A stretch of 64,000 nt of DNA from Allobosea lathyri (GCF_900108245.1 NZ_FNUY01000008.1:1-64000); one strand, 5' to 3'; shown: positions 1 to 9,407, numbered from the stretch's first letter. The notes: generated by a model not told the origin, from the letters alone. Numbers and translations: made by a program.

Positions 1-321
1 GACAATGGTCCCGAGTTCGTCGCCAAAGCAGTGCGGGAGTGGATCACAGCGGTCGGCGCGAAGACGGCCTTCATCGAGCCAGGCTCGCCTTGGGAGAACG
101 GCTATTGCGAGAGCTTCAACTCCAAACTTCGCGACGAGCTCCTCAACGGCGAGGTCTTCTACAGCCTCGCCGAGGCCAAAGCTGTCATCGAAAGCTGGCG
201 AAAGCACTACAACACCGTGCGGCCCCACTCATCGCTCGGATACCGTGCTCCGGCACCGACCGCCATTGTGCAGCCGCCAAACCCATCGCCAGACATGGCC
301 GCGAAGCCGACCATGCATTAG
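1..321 (+). CDS. IS3-family transposase (OrfB type), C-terminal part, cut by window edge
   Basis: This is the last 106 codons of an open frame that enters from the left edge, so its start is outside the window. It shows the end of an rve/DDE integrase core: DNGPEF carries the second catalytic Asp and PWENGYCES the catalytic Glu. The [12 protein letters not shown] tail is typical of IS3-group OrfB proteins. OrfB is normally made by programmed frameshifting with an upstream OrfA, which is not visible here. Whether the element is intact cannot be judged. Confidence 0.93.
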   Translation, partial: DNGPEFVAKAVREWITAVGAKTAFIEPGSPWENGYCESFNSKLRDELLNGEVFYSLAEAKAVIESWRKHYNTVRPHSSLGYRAPAPTAIVQPPNPSPDMAAKPTMH

Positions 322-356
322 ACTGAAACCGGGCCACCCAATGGGGGCAGACCACA
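1..356 (+). mobile_element. Right end of an IS3-family insertion sequence
   Basis: The transposase frame is followed at once by about 35 bp (322-356) rich in G and C blocks, containing a GGGCCACCC segment and ending in CAGACCACA. This position and composition fit the right terminal inverted repeat of an IS3-type element, which usually ends in CA. The left end lies outside the window, so neither the repeat pair nor the target duplication can be confirmed. Confidence 0.55.
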
Positions 357-460
357 CTTGCGAGGCGATTGCGCGCTCATTTGTCTCATCAATCAAAAGG
401 ATTCGAAACCCGAATTGGGCGCGTCCGTGAGGGAACCGAGCCCCCGATCGAGATCGGCTT

Positions 461-1384
461 TCAGCCGAGCTGTGTGAACGCATCGCGTAGATGCCCAGCG
501 AACGCTATAGTTAGTTTCGACTGGGCGATGTTTGGCGGAAATGTCATTTCCGTCTGTATGGATATCCTCGGATGGAATTGGGCAATGTGGACGACATTGG
601 CGAAGACGGTCGCTGCATAGGGGCTGATCACTCCAACTCCGAGGTTTGAAGCGGCCAACATGCAGATAGTCGCCGAATAATTGGTTTCGATGATCGATGG
701 CGGCCTGATCCCCTTTTTTTCCAACAGCGAATCCAATCGACGTTGGAGCGTATCGTCTTGATGGTGGGCGAGCAGTGGAAATTCGCTGAGGTCGTCGACA
801 TCTATCCGCGCTTTGGTCGCTAGCGCGTGGGACTTTCCCATCACGCAAACAGCGTGCGATTGATGAATTAGTTGCGGATCAAGGCCCGTCGAATTGAGCC
901 GGCTGGTCGAAACGGCCATGTCGTACATGCCGCTCAGAAGTCCATCCTGCATCTGATGAGTTTCAATCGTATGAAGGCTCACGCGAACGCTGGGAAAATC
1001 GTTTTTAAAACGTTGAGCCGCAGCCGGAATCACGGAAATTCCGAGCACCGGCGTACATGCCACTCGCAGCAAGCCGGTTCCGCTTTGACGCAACGCGGTG
1101 ACGGTCTGTTCGATCTTCTCGAGTCCAAGGAAGTGCCGCTGGACGGAATCGAAGAGTTCCTTGGCCTCTGGGGTGGGGGTGAGACGACCTCTGTTTATTT
1201 CGAAAAGCTTGATGCCCGTGGCAGCTTGCAATTGTGCCAACGTACGACTCACGGCCGGTTGCGTCGTATTGAGGATTTGAGCGGCCCCGGTTGTCGTGCC
1301 CGTGAGCATGACTGCGCGAAATGCTTCAATCTGGCGGCTATTCAAGTGACGACCCATACGACCTGCCTCCGAACGCAACCCCAC
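461..1384 (-). CDS. LysR-family transcriptional regulator
   Basis: The product is 307 aa, the usual LysR length. An N-terminal winged helix-turn-helix (about residues 14-73) contains the TTQPAVSRTLAQLQ recognition helix, and a periplasmic-binding-like effector domain follows (about 95-300). The N-terminal half resembles OccR/NocR-type regulators. A second in-frame ATG at residue 10 (1357), directly before the RHLNSRQIEAF helix, may be the true start. The gene points away from the CoA-transferase gene at 2056, with about 670 bp between them, so it may or may not control that locus. The effector is unknown. Confidence 0.9.
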   Translation of the reverse strand: MGLRSEAGRMGRHLNSRQIEAFRAVMLTGTTTGAAQILNTTQPAVSRTLAQLQAATGIKLFEINRGRLTPTPEAKELFDSVQRHFLGLEKIEQTVTALRQSGTGLLRVACTPVLGISVIPAAAQRFKNDFPSVRVSLHTIETHQMQDGLLSGMYDMAVSTSRLNSTGLDPQLIHQSHAVCVMGKSHALATKARIDVDDLSEFPLLAHHQDDTLQRRLDSLLEKKGIRPPSIIETNYSATICMLAASNLGVGVISPYAATVFANVVHIAQFHPRISIQTEMTFPPNIAQSKLTIAFAGHLRDAFTQLG

Positions 1385-2055
1385 GTATGCCAGACTTGCA
1401 TCAATAATCGAAAACTTTGACGCTAAGGGCGTGCGCTGAAATCTTACCTGAGACCCTTTTCTCGTCCGGCCTGAGGGAAAGTCCTGGATTTCTTTGATCC
1501 GAGACCATTTGCTGGACCGCCGGAGGTTGGACTTCCCGGACTTTGATCACGGCGGTGGGCTGGGTGCTCCGCCGGGTCTGCGGCAGGCTCGGTGGCTTGT
1601 TGTCGATGGCCCCATCTGGAAGTGTCAGCAACCAGTGCGTGTTATGAACTCGCTGTGGAAGCGCCCGTTGATGGGGTGGACGGCCCCTACACCCGGCATC
1701 GGCGTTGCATAGCGGCTGTCGTGGCAGTCTAACTCAAAAGGAGCCGATTTTATCGCAGCGATTGGTCTGATTGATGCACGAGTGATGCCTATACGTCGCG
1801 CACCGGCGGCTCTGCCCAGCCGATCCTGTCTGATTTTCCGAACGTCTGGAATGTAAATGCAGAGGCGAGCTGGCGCGGACAGGCGACGTGAAGCGCGGCC
1901 AACGCAATGCCGCGAGCAGATCTCCTGTCTGCGCCTCCAATTGGTGCATTTTCAGCATCTGATGCGTCCCAAATTGCTGATTGTTCCGATCGGCGCATTC
2001 CAAGACAGTCACGCTGCCGAAACGGCGACAGATTGATCCAAGGAGCTTTGCCACC
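1385..2055. other. Intergenic region without a recognisable gene
   Basis: About 670 bp lie between the LysR gene and the CoA-transferase gene. Open frames on both strands are short and their translations resemble no family I know. The stretch probably holds the divergent promoters plus remnant sequence linked to the nearby insertion element. The only clear signal is an AGGAG at 2041-2045 serving the CoA-transferase start. Confidence 0.5.
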
Positions 2056-3252
2056 ATGAGCGCAGACGACGCTTCGCGCGGCCCGTTATCCGGCATTCGC
2101 GTGATCGACGCGACGCATATGCTCGCCGGCCCCTATTGTACCTGGCTGCTGGGAGCCTTGGGCGCCGACGTGATCAAGATCGAGCGGCGCGGGGCGGGCG
2201 ATTTCACACGCATTATCGCTCCGTTCCGGGACGAGAAGAGCATCTATTTCATGAGCGTCAACCGCAACAAGCGGAGCCTGACGCTCGACCTCAAGAGCCC
2301 GCGCGGGAAGGAAATCTTCGCGAAGCTGCTGGCCGGCGCCGACGTGTTCGTCGAGAACAACCGCGCCGGCGTCATGGACAGGCTCGGCTTCGGCTATGAT
2401 GCCGCCGCGAAGATCAACCCTCGGCTGGTCTATGCGTCGATCTCGGGCTTCGGCCAGACCGGGCCCTACAAGCACAAGCCGTCATTCGACGCCATCGCGC
2501 AGGCCCTGTCGGGCATGATGAGCATCACGGGGGAAGAAGCGGGACCGCCCGCACGCGTCGGCGCTTCGATCGGCGATATCGGATCGAGCCTTTTCGCCAC
2601 GATCGGCGTGCTGTCGGCGCTGCAGCAGCGCGAGCGGACGGGGTGCGGCACCTTCGTCGATGTCGCCATGCTGGACTGCCAGCTCGCGCTGATGGAGAAC
2701 GCGATCGCGCGCTACCTGAACGCTGGCGAGGAGCCGCGCCGGCTGGGTAGTCGCCATCCGCTGATCGCACCGTTTCAAGCCTTCGCCACGGCAGACGAGC
2801 CCATCGCAGTTTGTGTCGATACCGACGAGCAATGGCAAAGACTCTGTGGTGCGCTCGAACGCCCCGACCTTCTGAACGATTCCCGCTTTCCCGACGGCTC
2901 TACCCGGGCAGCCAACCACGCTCAACTAGAGCCCGTGCTCACCGAGATCTTCGCAAAGCGCGGCCGAGAGCAATGGCTCGCCATCTTGGACGATGCGGAT
3001 GTGCCTGCCAGCGCCATCAATTCCGTTCCTGAGGCGCTCGCCGATCCGCAGGTTATTTCGCGCAAAATGGTCGCCGAGGTTCCTGTCGGATCGGGCCGCC
3101 GCTTCGTCGGCGTTCCCATCCAAATGCCGAAAACGCCGCTTCCCGAAGAGACGGCGCCACCGGAGCTGGGCGAGCATAGCGACATAATCCTGCAAGACCT
3201 GGGGTTCTCGCTGGAGGAAATCGAGGCGCTGCGTGCCGAGGCGGTGATCTGA
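2056..3252 (+). CDS. Family III CoA-transferase (CaiB/BaiF type)
   Basis: The 398-aa protein is full length for CaiB/BaiF CoA-transferases, which move CoA between an acyl-CoA donor and a carboxylic acid. The N-terminal GIRVIDATHMLAGPYCTW block and the ADVIKIERRGAGDF block are typical. Asp174 in the ASIGDIGSS segment is at the position of the catalytic Asp. The ATG at 2056 is chosen because AGGAG lies 10 bp upstream; the open frame itself runs further upstream without a good ribosome site. It converges on the acyl-CoA operon ending at 3357 and is separated from it by a strong hairpin. It probably activates the acid imported and degraded by that operon. The substrate is not deducible. Confidence 0.93.
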   Translation: MSADDASRGPLSGIRVIDATHMLAGPYCTWLLGALGADVIKIERRGAGDFTRIIAPFRDEKSIYFMSVNRNKRSLTLDLKSPRGKEIFAKLLAGADVFVENNRAGVMDRLGFGYDAAAKINPRLVYASISGFGQTGPYKHKPSFDAIAQALSGMMSITGEEAGPPARVGASIGDIGSSLFATIGVLSALQQRERTGCGTFVDVAMLDCQLALMENAIARYLNAGEEPRRLGSRHPLIAPFQAFATADEPIAVCVDTDEQWQRLCGALERPDLLNDSRFPDGSTRAANHAQLEPVLTEIFAKRGREQWLAILDDADVPASAINSVPEALADPQVISRKMVAEVPVGSGRRFVGVPIQMPKTPLPEETAPPELGEHSDIILQDLGFSLEEIEALRAEAVI

Positions 3253-3299
3253 CGTTCACGCAAAAAAGCTATTCGCTCGGGCATCGTGCCATCGTACGA

Positions 3300-3328
3300 A
3301 AGAGGCCGGACATCATGTCCGGCCTCTT
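3300..3328. terminator. Bidirectional hairpin terminator between converging genes
   Basis: A 13-bp perfect stem (AAGAGGCCGGACA and its complement) has a 3-base loop, TCA. It is followed on the plus strand by CATTTTC and preceded by a short A-rich stretch. It sits midway between the CoA-transferase stop (3252) and the enoyl-CoA hydratase stop (3357), so it can end transcription from both sides. Confidence 0.85.
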
Positions 3329-3356
3329 CATTTTCACGGGCTTCCGTTGTCAAAAC

Positions 3357-4157
3357 CTAGCGGCCGAGCCATTGCGGCTCTCGCTTGGCGAGGAAGGCGG
3401 AGATCGCCTCCTGCATGTCCCGGGATCCGTAGCAGGCGGTGAGAATGTCATCGTCGCCATCCGATGGGACGCCGTGGTCGCGCAGTCTCAGCAGGGCCTG
3501 GCGCGTGGCCCAAAGCGTAAGCGGAGCGAGCCTGGTCAGGGCCTCGGCAACCTCCTGAGCCCGATCGTCGATCTCATCGTCAGCCACGATGGCGCGGATC
3601 GAGCGAGTGGCCAGGAGATCGTCGGCGCCGAGCAGCCTGGCACTAAAGATCATCTCCTTGGTTGCAGCCTCGCCCAGCATCGAGATCAGGCGAGCATAAT
3701 TCATCAGGCTCAGGCAGTTGCCGACTGTGCGGGCGATGGGGAAACCGAAACGCAACGAAGGCGCAGCGATGCGGACATCGCAGGCCGAGGCCAGCAAGGC
3801 GCCCTGACCGACACAGGCGCCAGCCATGGCTGCAACGGTCGGGATCCGGAGCGCCTCGATCGCCACGATCAATGTCTCCGCCTCGCGCTCGATCGCGATC
3901 GCCTCCTCTGGATCGGCGGCCTTGGCCAGTGCGCCCATATCCGCGCCCGCCATGAAAGCCGGCTTTTCGCCGCGCATGCCGGTAAAGACCACCGCCTTGG
4001 CACTGCCGTCCTGCGCGATGGCCTTGACCGCCTCGAACAAGGCTTGCTCCATATCCGAGGACAGTGCGTTGCGAACCCGGGGGCGATTGAAAATCAGCCA
4101 CTCCACGTCGCCCTTGCGCTGCCTCAAGAGGGGCGCGTCTTGTTGATGCGTGGTCAT
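3357..4157 (-). CDS. Enoyl-CoA hydratase/isomerase family protein
   Basis: This is a 266-aa crotonase-fold protein. The oxyanion-hole segments are visible: FMAGADMGALAK and GACVGQGALLASACDVRIA. The glutamates that hydratases use are not obvious in the FPIARTVGNCLSL region, so isomerase, hydrolase or another crotonase chemistry is possible. An upstream in-frame ATG at 4205 would overlap the ATPase gene by 14 bp; the ATG at 4157 gives a normal N-terminus. It is the last gene of the eight-gene acyl-CoA/ABC-transporter run starting at 10976. Confidence 0.88.
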   Translation of the reverse strand: MTTHQQDAPLLRQRKGDVEWLIFNRPRVRNALSSDMEQALFEAVKAIAQDGSAKAVVFTGMRGEKPAFMAGADMGALAKAADPEEAIAIEREAETLIVAIEALRIPTVAAMAGACVGQGALLASACDVRIAAPSLRFGFPIARTVGNCLSLMNYARLISMLGEAATKEMIFSARLLGADDLLATRSIRAIVADDEIDDRAQEVAEALTRLAPLTLWATRQALLRLRDHGVPSDGDDDILTACYGSRDMQEAISAFLAKREPQWLGR

Positions 4158-4191
4158 GCAGGAATCCGATCGATCTTGACTGGGCTGGCCC

Positions 4192-5256
4192 TTATTGGGG
4201 CGCATCCAGAATCTGGCAGGCGGTGGGCGGCAGATGCACGGAGACAGGGTCTCCGATCGAGGGCCGAAGATGGGGCGCGACGAAGGCTCTCAACGTTCCG
4301 CCGTCGGCAAGGTCGATCAGGACATCGCGATACTCGCCGAGATAGGCGCTGCGCTTCACGGTGCCGTCCAATCGGTTGCCGGGCGTAGTCGGGTCGCACA
4401 GCTGCACTCGCGACGGGCGGATACACAGGATCGCCGGCTCGCCGGGCGCGACGCTGCTGCGATCCTCTGCGCGCAGCGGCGTTGCGCCCACCCGGAGCGC
4501 GCCGCCGGCATCTTTGACGCCCTTGATCTCGTTGTTGCTGCCGATGAACGACGCGACGAAGGTGTTCGCAGGCTTTTCGAAGATGTCCTCGGGCGAGCCG
4601 AACTGCTGAACGACGCCCGCTCTCATCACCGCGACCTTATCGGCCGTGACCAGCGCTTCACCCTGGTCGTGTGTCACATAGACGGTGGTGATGCCGAGTT
4701 CGTCATGGACGCGCCGGATCTCGAAGCGCATCTCCTCGCGCAGATGCGCATCGAGATTGGAGAGGGGTTCATCGAGAAGCAGGATCTTCGGCTCGACCGC
4801 CAGCGCCCGCGCCAGCGCGACGCGCTGCTGCTGGCCGCCGGACAACTCGAACGGATAGCGATCACGAAAGGCGCCGAGGCGGACCATGTCCAGTGCCCGG
4901 TTCAACCGGGTCTCGACTTCCGACCTGCTCAGCTTTCGCAGCTTCAAACCAAAGGCGACATTCTCGGCCACGGTCTTATGCGGCCAGACCGCATAATTCT
5001 GGAAGACCAGCGAAATCCCGCGATGTTCGGGCGGGATCACCTTCTGAGGGCTGGAAAGTAACTCCTTGTCGGCCCAGATCTCGCCAGAACTCGGTGTATC
5101 GAATCCCGCCAGAAGCTGCAGCGTCGTCGACTTCCCGCAGCCCGACGGGCCGAGCAGCGCAAGCAAGGCTCCGTCCGGGATGATCAGATCGCAGGATTTC
5201 AGTGCCTGGTAGGTGCCATAGGATCTACTAAGTTGCCTGATGTGGATTTCGCTCAT
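4192..5256 (-). CDS. ABC transporter ATP-binding protein (iron/spermidine-type, FbpC/PotA-like)
   Basis: This 354-aa ATPase has Walker A GPSGCGKST, signature LSGGQQQRVALARAL, Walker B ILLLDEP followed by LSNLD, and the VTHDQ switch His. A C-terminal TOBE-like domain (about residues 240-354) is typical of FbpC/PotA/UgpC-type importers. The start at 5256 overlaps the permease stop as ATGA, which indicates translational coupling. It energises the permease at 5253-7007 and the binding protein at 7115-8146. Confidence 0.95.
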   Translation of the reverse strand: MSEIHIRQLSRSYGTYQALKSCDLIIPDGALLALLGPSGCGKSTTLQLLAGFDTPSSGEIWADKELLSSPQKVIPPEHRGISLVFQNYAVWPHKTVAENVAFGLKLRKLSRSEVETRLNRALDMVRLGAFRDRYPFELSGGQQQRVALARALAVEPKILLLDEPLSNLDAHLREEMRFEIRRVHDELGITTVYVTHDQGEALVTADKVAVMRAGVVQQFGSPEDIFEKPANTFVASFIGSNNEIKGVKDAGGALRVGATPLRAEDRSSVAPGEPAILCIRPSRVQLCDPTTPGNRLDGTVKRSAYLGEYRDVLIDLADGGTLRAFVAPHLRPSIGDPVSVHLPPTACQILDAPQ

Positions 5257-7007
5257 GTGACTTCTCCGAGGCTGGCTGCGTTGCGCCTCCGGCGAGCGGC
5301 TCCCTCCGTGATGAAACGAGCGAGCAGTACGATCATGAGGGTGGCGGCGAGGAGCAGGGTGCTCGCAGCACAGACGGCTTCGTAATTGCCGCCATCCTTG
5401 TAGTTGTAGATCAGGGTGGTCATGACGTTGGTCTTCGTCGACACGAGAAAGATGGCCACCGAAAGTTCCCGCATGATCGGGATGAAGACGAGGAGCCATC
5501 CTGCAACGAGCCCGCCACGCATGAGCGGCACCGTGATCGCGGCGAAGGCGCGGCTTTCGCTGGCGCCGACGCTACGCGCGGCCCGCTCCATTTCGGGGCT
5601 GATGCCCTTGAGGATCGAGCCGGCTTGCGAATAGGCGATAGGCAGGAAAGTCGCGACGAAGGCGGCGATGACGATGGTGCCGGTGCCGTAGAAATTCAGC
5701 GGTGGGCGGGTATAGGCGGAGAAGAAGCCGACCGAGAGCACGATGCCCGGAATGATGATCGGGATAGTGACCAGCACGGCGAGCAAGCCTGCGCCGCGAA
5801 GCAGCCGCCGCTCGACGATGTAAGCGACGATTACCCCCAGCAGCACGCAGAAGCTCGCCGCGACTCCGGCATAGAGCAGTGAGTTGACGATCGCGCGCTG
5901 GGTTTCGGGGTTCTCGGTTATTGCCCAACGATACCAGTGTAATGTCAGATTGCTCGGCACGGGCCCCAGACCCCATGCTTTGCTGAGGGAAACGAGCACG
6001 ATCGCGACATAGGGCAGCAACACGGCGGTGACCGGCACGATGAGAGCGAAGGCCAGTGCCGGCAGGCGCCATTTTTTCAGCCTGATCAGTCGGCCGGCGC
6101 GGCCCTTTCCTCCCACGGTCACAAACTGTCGCCGGCCTAGGATCTTGTGTCGCGCATAGAAAAGTCCGCCCGTGACAATGACGAGGGGCAGGCAGTAAGC
6201 CGCCGACAAGAACAGGGCAGGGGGGAAGAGCTGGTAGAATTCTGCGAGCTTCGTTGTGACCACGAGCGTGCCACTTGGGGTCAGCAGGAACGCGGGCACG
6301 CCGAACAACGTCATTCCCTGAATGAAGGACAGAATGAAGCTGACCAGCACGGCCGGCATCACTAAGGGGATGGTCACGGTGATCATCGTCCGCATGACGC
6401 CGGAGCCGAGCGTTGTCGCGGCATCCTCGAGCTCGACCGCCATTTCGTCGAGCGCGCTCGAGACCATGGTAAAGGTATAGGGCACGGTATAGATCGCACA
6501 GACGAAGATCGTGCCGATCATCGTGTAGATGTTCATCAACGGCGTCTGCGCGCCTGTGACGGACCGCCAGCCGACATTGAGCCATCCCGAATTCGGTGCG
6601 GCGAGCAGAATCCAGCCGAGCGCACCGATGAAGGACGGGGTCACGAAGGCGGCCAGAGTGAGCACGCGGATCACCCCGCGGCCCGGCAGATCGGTCCGTG
6701 CCACGAGCCAGGCCAGGGGCACCCCAAGAAGCGTCGAGAGAACGGCAACGGCGCTCGCAAGCAGAAGCGAGTTGAGGACAGGCTTAATCAACGCCGCCGA
6801 GGCGAAGATCTGGCGGTAATTGCCCAGGGTCCACAGGCCGGTGTCGTCGTCATGCAGGCTGTTGTAGAGGATCCAGCCGAGCGGCTGGACCACCAGCAGA
6901 AACAGCGCCACGAGGAGTACCGCCAGAACGACCCAGCGCAGCACGTGATGGCGTAGATGGCCAATGGACGCTGACCGGGTCGGCATCGTCGGGATCGACA
7001 GGGTCAT
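5253..7007 (-). CDS. Fused iron-type ABC transporter permease (FbpB-like, two domains)
   Basis: The protein is about 584 aa and holds two binding-protein-dependent permease domains in one chain, with roughly 12 membrane segments, as in FbpB-type transporters. Each half has the EAA-type loop that contacts the ATPase: LEDAATTLGSG in the first half and MERAARSVGASESRAFAAI in the second. An alternative ATG lies 18 bp upstream at 7025; 7007 has AAGAG just ahead of it. The gene follows the binding-protein gene after a strong hairpin and is coupled to the ATPase gene. Confidence 0.93.
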   Translation of the reverse strand: MTLSIPTMPTRSASIGHLRHHVLRWVVLAVLLVALFLLVVQPLGWILYNSLHDDDTGLWTLGNYRQIFASAALIKPVLNSLLLASAVAVLSTLLGVPLAWLVARTDLPGRGVIRVLTLAAFVTPSFIGALGWILLAAPNSGWLNVGWRSVTGAQTPLMNIYTMIGTIFVCAIYTVPYTFTMVSSALDEMAVELEDAATTLGSGVMRTMITVTIPLVMPAVLVSFILSFIQGMTLFGVPAFLLTPSGTLVVTTKLAEFYQLFPPALFLSAAYCLPLVIVTGGLFYARHKILGRRQFVTVGGKGRAGRLIRLKKWRLPALAFALIVPVTAVLLPYVAIVLVSLSKAWGLGPVPSNLTLHWYRWAITENPETQRAIVNSLLYAGVAASFCVLLGVIVAYIVERRLLRGAGLLAVLVTIPIIIPGIVLSVGFFSAYTRPPLNFYGTGTIVIAAFVATFLPIAYSQAGSILKGISPEMERAARSVGASESRAFAAITVPLMRGGLVAGWLLVFIPIMRELSVAIFLVSTKTNVMTTLIYNYKDGGNYEAVCAASTLLLAATLMIVLLARFITEGAARRRRNAASLGEVT

Positions 7008-7100
7008 GGAAGCTCTTTTGAACACTGATCAAAGCCAGCCGCGCCCGGGCGAGGCGCACCTGCCGCAGATAGATTTCCGTCGAGAACTCAGGCGCTGCGA

Positions 7101-7136
7101 GTGGAAGGAGATCGTCAGACGACGATCTCCTTCCAC
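7101..7136. promoter_or_regulatory. 16-bp perfect hairpin overlapping the end of the binding-protein gene
   Basis: Stem 7101-7116 (GTGGAAGGAGATCGTC) pairs perfectly with 7121-7136 around a 4-base loop, AGAC. The stop codon of the binding-protein gene (7115-7117 on the minus strand) lies at the loop edge, so one arm encodes the last residues of the protein. No T-run follows on the minus strand. The position between a binding-protein gene and its permease gene suggests an mRNA-stabilising or partially terminating stem-loop that raises binding-protein levels over permease levels. Confidence 0.75.
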
Positions 7137-8146
7137 TTGGCGATGCCCTCGGTAACCTCTGCGGCGAGATTGTCGACCGGGTTGCGATACCACTTGATCG
7201 ACTGGAGCGTGCGGCCCTCGGCCCAGGGCACATCGGTGCGAAGTGTCGGCCAGAAGTTTTTAGACAGGATCTGGGACACCTCGACCGAGTACAGGAAGTC
7301 TGTGAAGAGCTTGCCGGCATTCGGGTGGGGCGCTTTGGTCGGGACAGCCACCAATCCGAGATTCAGAATTGCGCCATCTTCCGGCACGGTGACATCGATC
7401 GGGTTTCCGGCAACCTTCTGCGCGAGCGAGTAGCTGAAGGGAGCCCCCGAACCGACGGATCGTTCGCCCGATAGAATGTCAGTCACGGTATCGACGTTCG
7501 ACTGGCCGACCTTGGGCTTCTGCTTGGCGAAGGCCTTCAGGAAGTCGTCGCCGTATTTCTTCCGGATTGCGACGACCCAGCTTGCAACGTCGCCAGAGAA
7601 GGCGGGGCTGCCCGTCGTGATCTTGCCGGCCCAGGGCGCGTCGAGCAGCGCCTGCCAGGATTTCGGCGGGGAGGTGACCTTCGATGACTGGTTGATGGTC
7701 GTCAGGCTGATAGCACCGACATGGAAGGCGTTGCCCGGATCCAGGTTGCGGAAATCCGCCGGCACCATCTCGATATTGGCCGGCTTGTGCGGCTGGATCG
7801 CACCGATCTTCTTCAGGTCGATGTAGTGGAGCAGGTTGGTCGTACCTAGCGAGTCACACTGGACCGCATCGTTCTGGATCTCCAGGCGCAGGCGCGTGTA
7901 GACCGTCTGAGACGCCTGCCGCAGCAGGTTCACCTCGATTCCAGGGTACTTCGCCTTGAAAGCATCGCGAATTTCCTCGATCGTCTTCTGCTCATATGAA
8001 CCCCAGTAGAGGTTGAGCGCGCCTTCCTTTTTTGCGGCCGCGTAGAGGGCGTCGTCAGCTGCGCTGGCGGGCACGATGCGAGCCGCGGAGGCGGCGATAC
8101 CTGCAGCACCGGCAAGCAGGACATGTCTTCTGTTGAGCGTCGTCAT
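7115..8146 (-). CDS. Periplasmic binding protein of iron-type ABC transporter
   Basis: The protein is 343 aa. A twin-arginine-like signal (NRRHVLLAGAAG, cleavage after about ASA-A at residue 29) leads a type-2 periplasmic binding fold of the FbpA/AfuA family (AAKKEGALNLYWGSYEQ and AFKAKYPGIEVNLLRQ). This family binds ferric iron, but close relatives bind organic ligands such as phosphonates or organic acids. Its place among acyl-CoA enzymes argues for an organic acid. A GGGGA ribosome site precedes the ATG. The downstream permease and ATPase complete the importer. Confidence 0.92.
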   Translation of the reverse strand: MTTLNRRHVLLAGAAGIAASAARIVPASAADDALYAAAKKEGALNLYWGSYEQKTIEEIRDAFKAKYPGIEVNLLRQASQTVYTRLRLEIQNDAVQCDSLGTTNLLHYIDLKKIGAIQPHKPANIEMVPADFRNLDPGNAFHVGAISLTTINQSSKVTSPPKSWQALLDAPWAGKITTGSPAFSGDVASWVVAIRKKYGDDFLKAFAKQKPKVGQSNVDTVTDILSGERSVGSGAPFSYSLAQKVAGNPIDVTVPEDGAILNLGLVAVPTKAPHPNAGKLFTDFLYSVEVSQILSKNFWPTLRTDVPWAEGRTLQSIKWYRNPVDNLAAEVTEGIAKWKEIVV

Positions 8147-8196
8147 CGGCTGGTTCCCCTGTTAGGTTTTTTTGAAGCATTGCTTTGAAGGCTTGA

Positions 8197-8952
8197 TCAG
8201 TAGTCGCCCGTGGTCGCGCCTCCATCGACGACGATCACCTGGCCGGTGACGTAGCTTGCATCATCCGAGGCCAGGAACGCGGCGACCGAAGCGATCTCGG
8301 AAGGCTGAGCAGTCCGGCCCAGCGGCATCTTCTCGATCCAGCTCTCCCGGAGCGCGGCCGGCACATCCGCCAGAATAGCGGTCTCGACAATCCCGGGAGC
8401 GATGGCGTTCGCGAGAATTCCGCGTTTGGCGCCCTCAAGCGCCACAGTATGGGTCAGTCCCACGATGCCAGCCTTCGCAGATGAGTAGTTGGACTGGCCG
8501 AAGGATCCGAGGATCGCTGTCGAGGCGGTGTTGATGATCCGGCCCCAACCCTTCTTTCCGATCAAGGCGAAAGCGGTCTGACAGCCGAGCCATGTGCCGC
8601 GCAGGCTGACGTTGATGACCTGGTCCCATTCGTGGTCGGTCATTTTCGTCAACGACCGGTCGCGGACGATACCGGCGACATTCGCCATGATATCGACCTC
8701 GCCGAATGCAGTCGGCAGGGAGGTTATCGCCGTGTTCCAGCTGTCGCGGGTCGCGACATCGATCGCGACCGCACAGGCGGAATGGCCTTTTGCGATCAGT
8801 CGCTGGGCAACCTCGACCGCCTGGTCGAGGACCAGATCGGCGACAACGACACGTGCGCCCTCGCTGGCGAAGCGCTCGCAGATCGCGGAGCCGATCCCGC
8901 CGGCGCCGCCAGTGACGAACGCGGTATGACCTTCGAGACGGCCCGATATCAC
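8197..8952 (-). CDS. Short-chain dehydrogenase/reductase (FabG-like)
   Basis: This is a 251-aa classical SDR. The cofactor motif is TGGAGGIG (residues 15-22). The catalytic set is Asn114, Ser144, Tyr156 and Lys160 (NYSSAK). Asp39 in VVVADL at the end of beta-2 suggests NAD(H) preference. Its ATG overlaps the MaoC stop as ATGA. In the operon it is the natural candidate for the 3-hydroxyacyl-CoA dehydrogenase step. Confidence 0.93.
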   Translation of the reverse strand: MISGRLEGHTAFVTGGAGGIGSAICERFASEGARVVVADLVLDQAVEVAQRLIAKGHSACAVAIDVATRDSWNTAITSLPTAFGEVDIMANVAGIVRDRSLTKMTDHEWDQVINVSLRGTWLGCQTAFALIGKKGWGRIINTASTAILGSFGQSNYSSAKAGIVGLTHTVALEGAKRGILANAIAPGIVETAILADVPAALRESWIEKMPLGRTAQPSEIASVAAFLASDDASYVTGQVIVVDGGATTGDY

Positions 8953-9407
8953 GGTGCGCGTCCCTGTTCGCTGGGGCCGACAAGCAACACGTCCTCGCCC
9001 TCCTGAACGGTTTCGCCGCGCTGGTTCTTGAGCGTCATGGCGACCCGGACGATCCCGCGACCCGGCTTGGAGCGACTCTCGCGGGTCTCCTTGACCTTCG
9101 CCTCGTAATGGATCGTGTCCCCGGCGAAGATGGGGCCGACGAAGCGGCGCTGCGTCTCGAGGAATGCCTCGATTGCCCAGTCGTCGATGACGGAGCGCAG
9201 GCCGGTGCTGAGCGAGTGGCCGAGCATGCCATGGGCGATGCGCTTGCCATAGGCGCTCTCGGCCATGAACGCGGCATCCATGTGCAGCGGGTTAAAGTCG
9301 CCTGTCAGGCCAGCGAAGAGCACGATATGCGTCTCCGTCACGGTAATCCGGGCCGATATGGCGGTTCGGCCCGTCTCGATTTCAAGGAAAGGGACGGGCA
9401 TCGTCAT
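8949..9407 (-). CDS. MaoC-like (R)-specific enoyl-CoA hydratase
   Basis: The 152-aa hot-dog protein carries the MaoC hydratase signature, with catalytic Asp and His in GDFNPLHMD and an HGMLG motif. The start at 9407 gives an ATGA overlap with the upstream DUF35 gene, and its stop overlaps the SDR start the same way. It probably hydrates a 2-enoyl-CoA intermediate for the neighbouring SDR. The operon thus has both a crotonase and a MaoC hydratase. Confidence 0.9.
   Translation of the reverse strand: MTMPVPFLEIETGRTAISARITVTETHIVLFAGLTGDFNPLHMDAAFMAESAYGKRIAHGMLGHSLSTGLRSVIDDWAIEAFLETQRRFVGPIFAGDTIHYEAKVKETRESRSKPGRGIVRVAMTLKNQRGETVQEGEDVLLVGPSEQGRAP

Noticed and set aside
3315..4388. 357-codon plus-strand open frame opposite the enoyl-CoA hydratase and ATPase genes
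   Set aside because: It is antisense to two well-supported genes, its translation has no family resemblance, and long antisense frames are expected in high-GC DNA.
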